A DNA stretch of 64,000 nt. Origin: PALSA-693 sp963834725 (lineage in GTDB: Bacteria; Actinomycetota; Acidimicrobiia; Acidimicrobiales; Palsa-688). Position numbers and translations under genes: made by a program. Within the stretch, counting starts at the first letter, position 1, and the number at the start of each line of letters is the position of its first letter. Shown piece after piece: positions 63,328-64,000 of this stretch. The notes under the pieces are model-generated. The model saw only the letters and a list, made by a program, of their open reading frames with translations, had not been told where the DNA came from and ran no database searches. The stretch covers positions 3,348,001-3,412,000 of the forward strand of contig CAWICN010000001.1 of assembly GCA_963834725.1 (NCBI GenBank). The letters are read 5' to 3'.

Positions 63328-64000
63328 GTGACTGCGAAGCGCCCTGAACTGCTGGAGGCCACCGACGAGACAATCGTCGATGCCATGCAATATGCGGACC
63401 CGATGGTCCTGAGAGGTCTCCTCTACCAGCTGACCGGGGATGAGGAATTGACCAGGGTCCGCCTGGCAACGGGACGTGGTGGGAGGGGACGCTCCGTCCA
63501 AACCGTAGCTGAAGCCTCCGATGTGGCGATGATCCGTTCCAAGGCGGCGGCTTTCTTGCAGCAGTACCGCGACGCGGGCGCGGGAGACATTCCGCCTGGG
63601 CCGCCGGACCGGCTTCAGGCCAGCCTCGGCCTGGCCGTGGGGACGGAAGTACCGGCCGCAGAACTGGGGATGTGGACCGAGCAGCTCGCGCTGGATCCCT
63701 TCGCCCGTGGCCTGGTGTGGCCCGCGGCCCCGCCAGCAGAACAACTTGAGAAGTTTTCGGTCATCGTTATCGGAGCTGGTCTAACCGGGCTGAACGCAGC
63801 CGTACAGCTACGCCATGCGGGCATTCCCTTCACCATTCTGGAAAAGAATCTAGCGGTCGGAGGTACCTGGTACGAAAACCGCTACCCCGGTGCCCGCGTG
63901 GACACAGGAAGCCGCACGTACACACATATCTTCGGCGCAGACTTCCCCTATCCCTCACCTTACTGCCCGCAGATCGAAAACGAGAAGTATCTCAATTGGG
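63328..64000 (+). CDS. flavin-binding (Baeyer-Villiger-type) monooxygenase, partial at window end
   Basis: GTG 63328 follows GCAGGGGGTTAAGAA, and the frame is open to the window edge. About 140 N-terminal residues precede the Rossmann motif VIVIGAGLTGLNAAVQLRHAGIPFTILEK and the GGTWYENRYPGARVD segment typical of BVMO/FMO enzymes. The long N-terminal extension is like that of several type I BVMOs. The fingerprint FxGxxxHxxxWP is expected beyond the edge. Likely role: oxygenating a ketone in the neighbouring catabolic set. Confidence 0.85.
   Translation, partial: MTAKRPELLEATDETIVDAMQYADPMVLRGLLYQLTGDEELTRVRLATGRGGRGRSVQTVAEASDVAMIRSKAAAFLQQYRDAGAGDIPPGPPDRLQASLGLAVGTEVPAAELGMWTEQLALDPFARGLVWPAAPPAEQLEKFSVIVIGAGLTGLNAAVQLRHAGIPFTILEKNLAVGGTWYENRYPGARVDTGSRTYTHIFGADFPYPSPYCPQIENEKYLNW

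Noticed and set aside
1..64000. tRNA or rRNA genes
   Set aside because: No tRNA cloverleaf with a T-loop consensus and no rRNA-like stretch was recognised by eye; a tRNAscan-SE run would settle it.

Overview
The window is high-GC DNA with frequent GTG starts, purine-rich ribosome binding sites and actinobacterial protein families: F420-type luciferase-like oxidoreductase, CaiB-type CoA-transferases, MMPL exporter, DUF2889 and a DAGK-type lipid kinase. It looks like an actinobacterial chromosome, perhaps Acidimicrobiia or a relative; the sequence alone does not fix the genus.

Region 1 (1 to about 18.4 kb) is a graveyard of mobile and accessory DNA. It holds a replication-relaxation remnant, truncated CoA-synthetase and CoA-transferase pieces, a broken large serine recombinase, a broken DDE transposase with its DUF6431 partner, two unrelated broken tyrosine recombinases (one Tn554-like with a DUF6262 partner) and two broken SRAP (YedK/HMCES) genes. 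It also holds two copies of an uncharacterised multi-domain protein, each preceded by strong GC hairpins. The intact-looking genes here are an acyl-CoA synthetase, an AI-2E family permease and a zinc-ribbon/membrane/propeller pair that may be one split gene.

Region 2 (18.4 to 31 kb) carries envelope and housekeeping-type genes: a large secreted propeller/PKD/IPT protein, a LURP-one protein, a secreted NHL-like protein, a DUF1269 protein, an EamA-like permease, a SHOCT membrane protein, a methyltransferase and a diacylglycerol-kinase-like enzyme. Between them lie decayed antiporter, lipoprotein and GH65 phosphorylase fragments and a dispersed palindromic repeat that reappears at 44.6 kb.

Region 3 (31 to 53.4 kb) mixes lipid/CoA metabolism with export and regulation: acyl-CoA dehydrogenase, CapA-like protein, response regulator plus MMPL exporter, a cyclase-family hydrolase, LuxR regulator, APH-like kinase, FAD monooxygenase, secreted Cys-rich protein, LLM oxidoreductase, two translationally coupled CoA-transferases, DUF2889, an MFS-MarR fusion, a Nudix protein and an SGNH esterase.

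Region 4 (53.4 to 64 kb) is the most interesting. It holds a UGSC-family gene with an in-frame TGA followed by a strong bacterial-type SECIS hairpin, so it very probably encodes a selenoprotein. It sits directly behind an uncharacterised 374-residue protein, among an amidohydrolase, a second cyclase, a Rossmann-like small protein, a double CoA-transferase, a quinone oxidoreductase, an SDR and a Baeyer-Villiger-type monooxygenase. The context suggests an undescribed selenium-dependent catabolic module, but its substrate cannot be read from the sequence.
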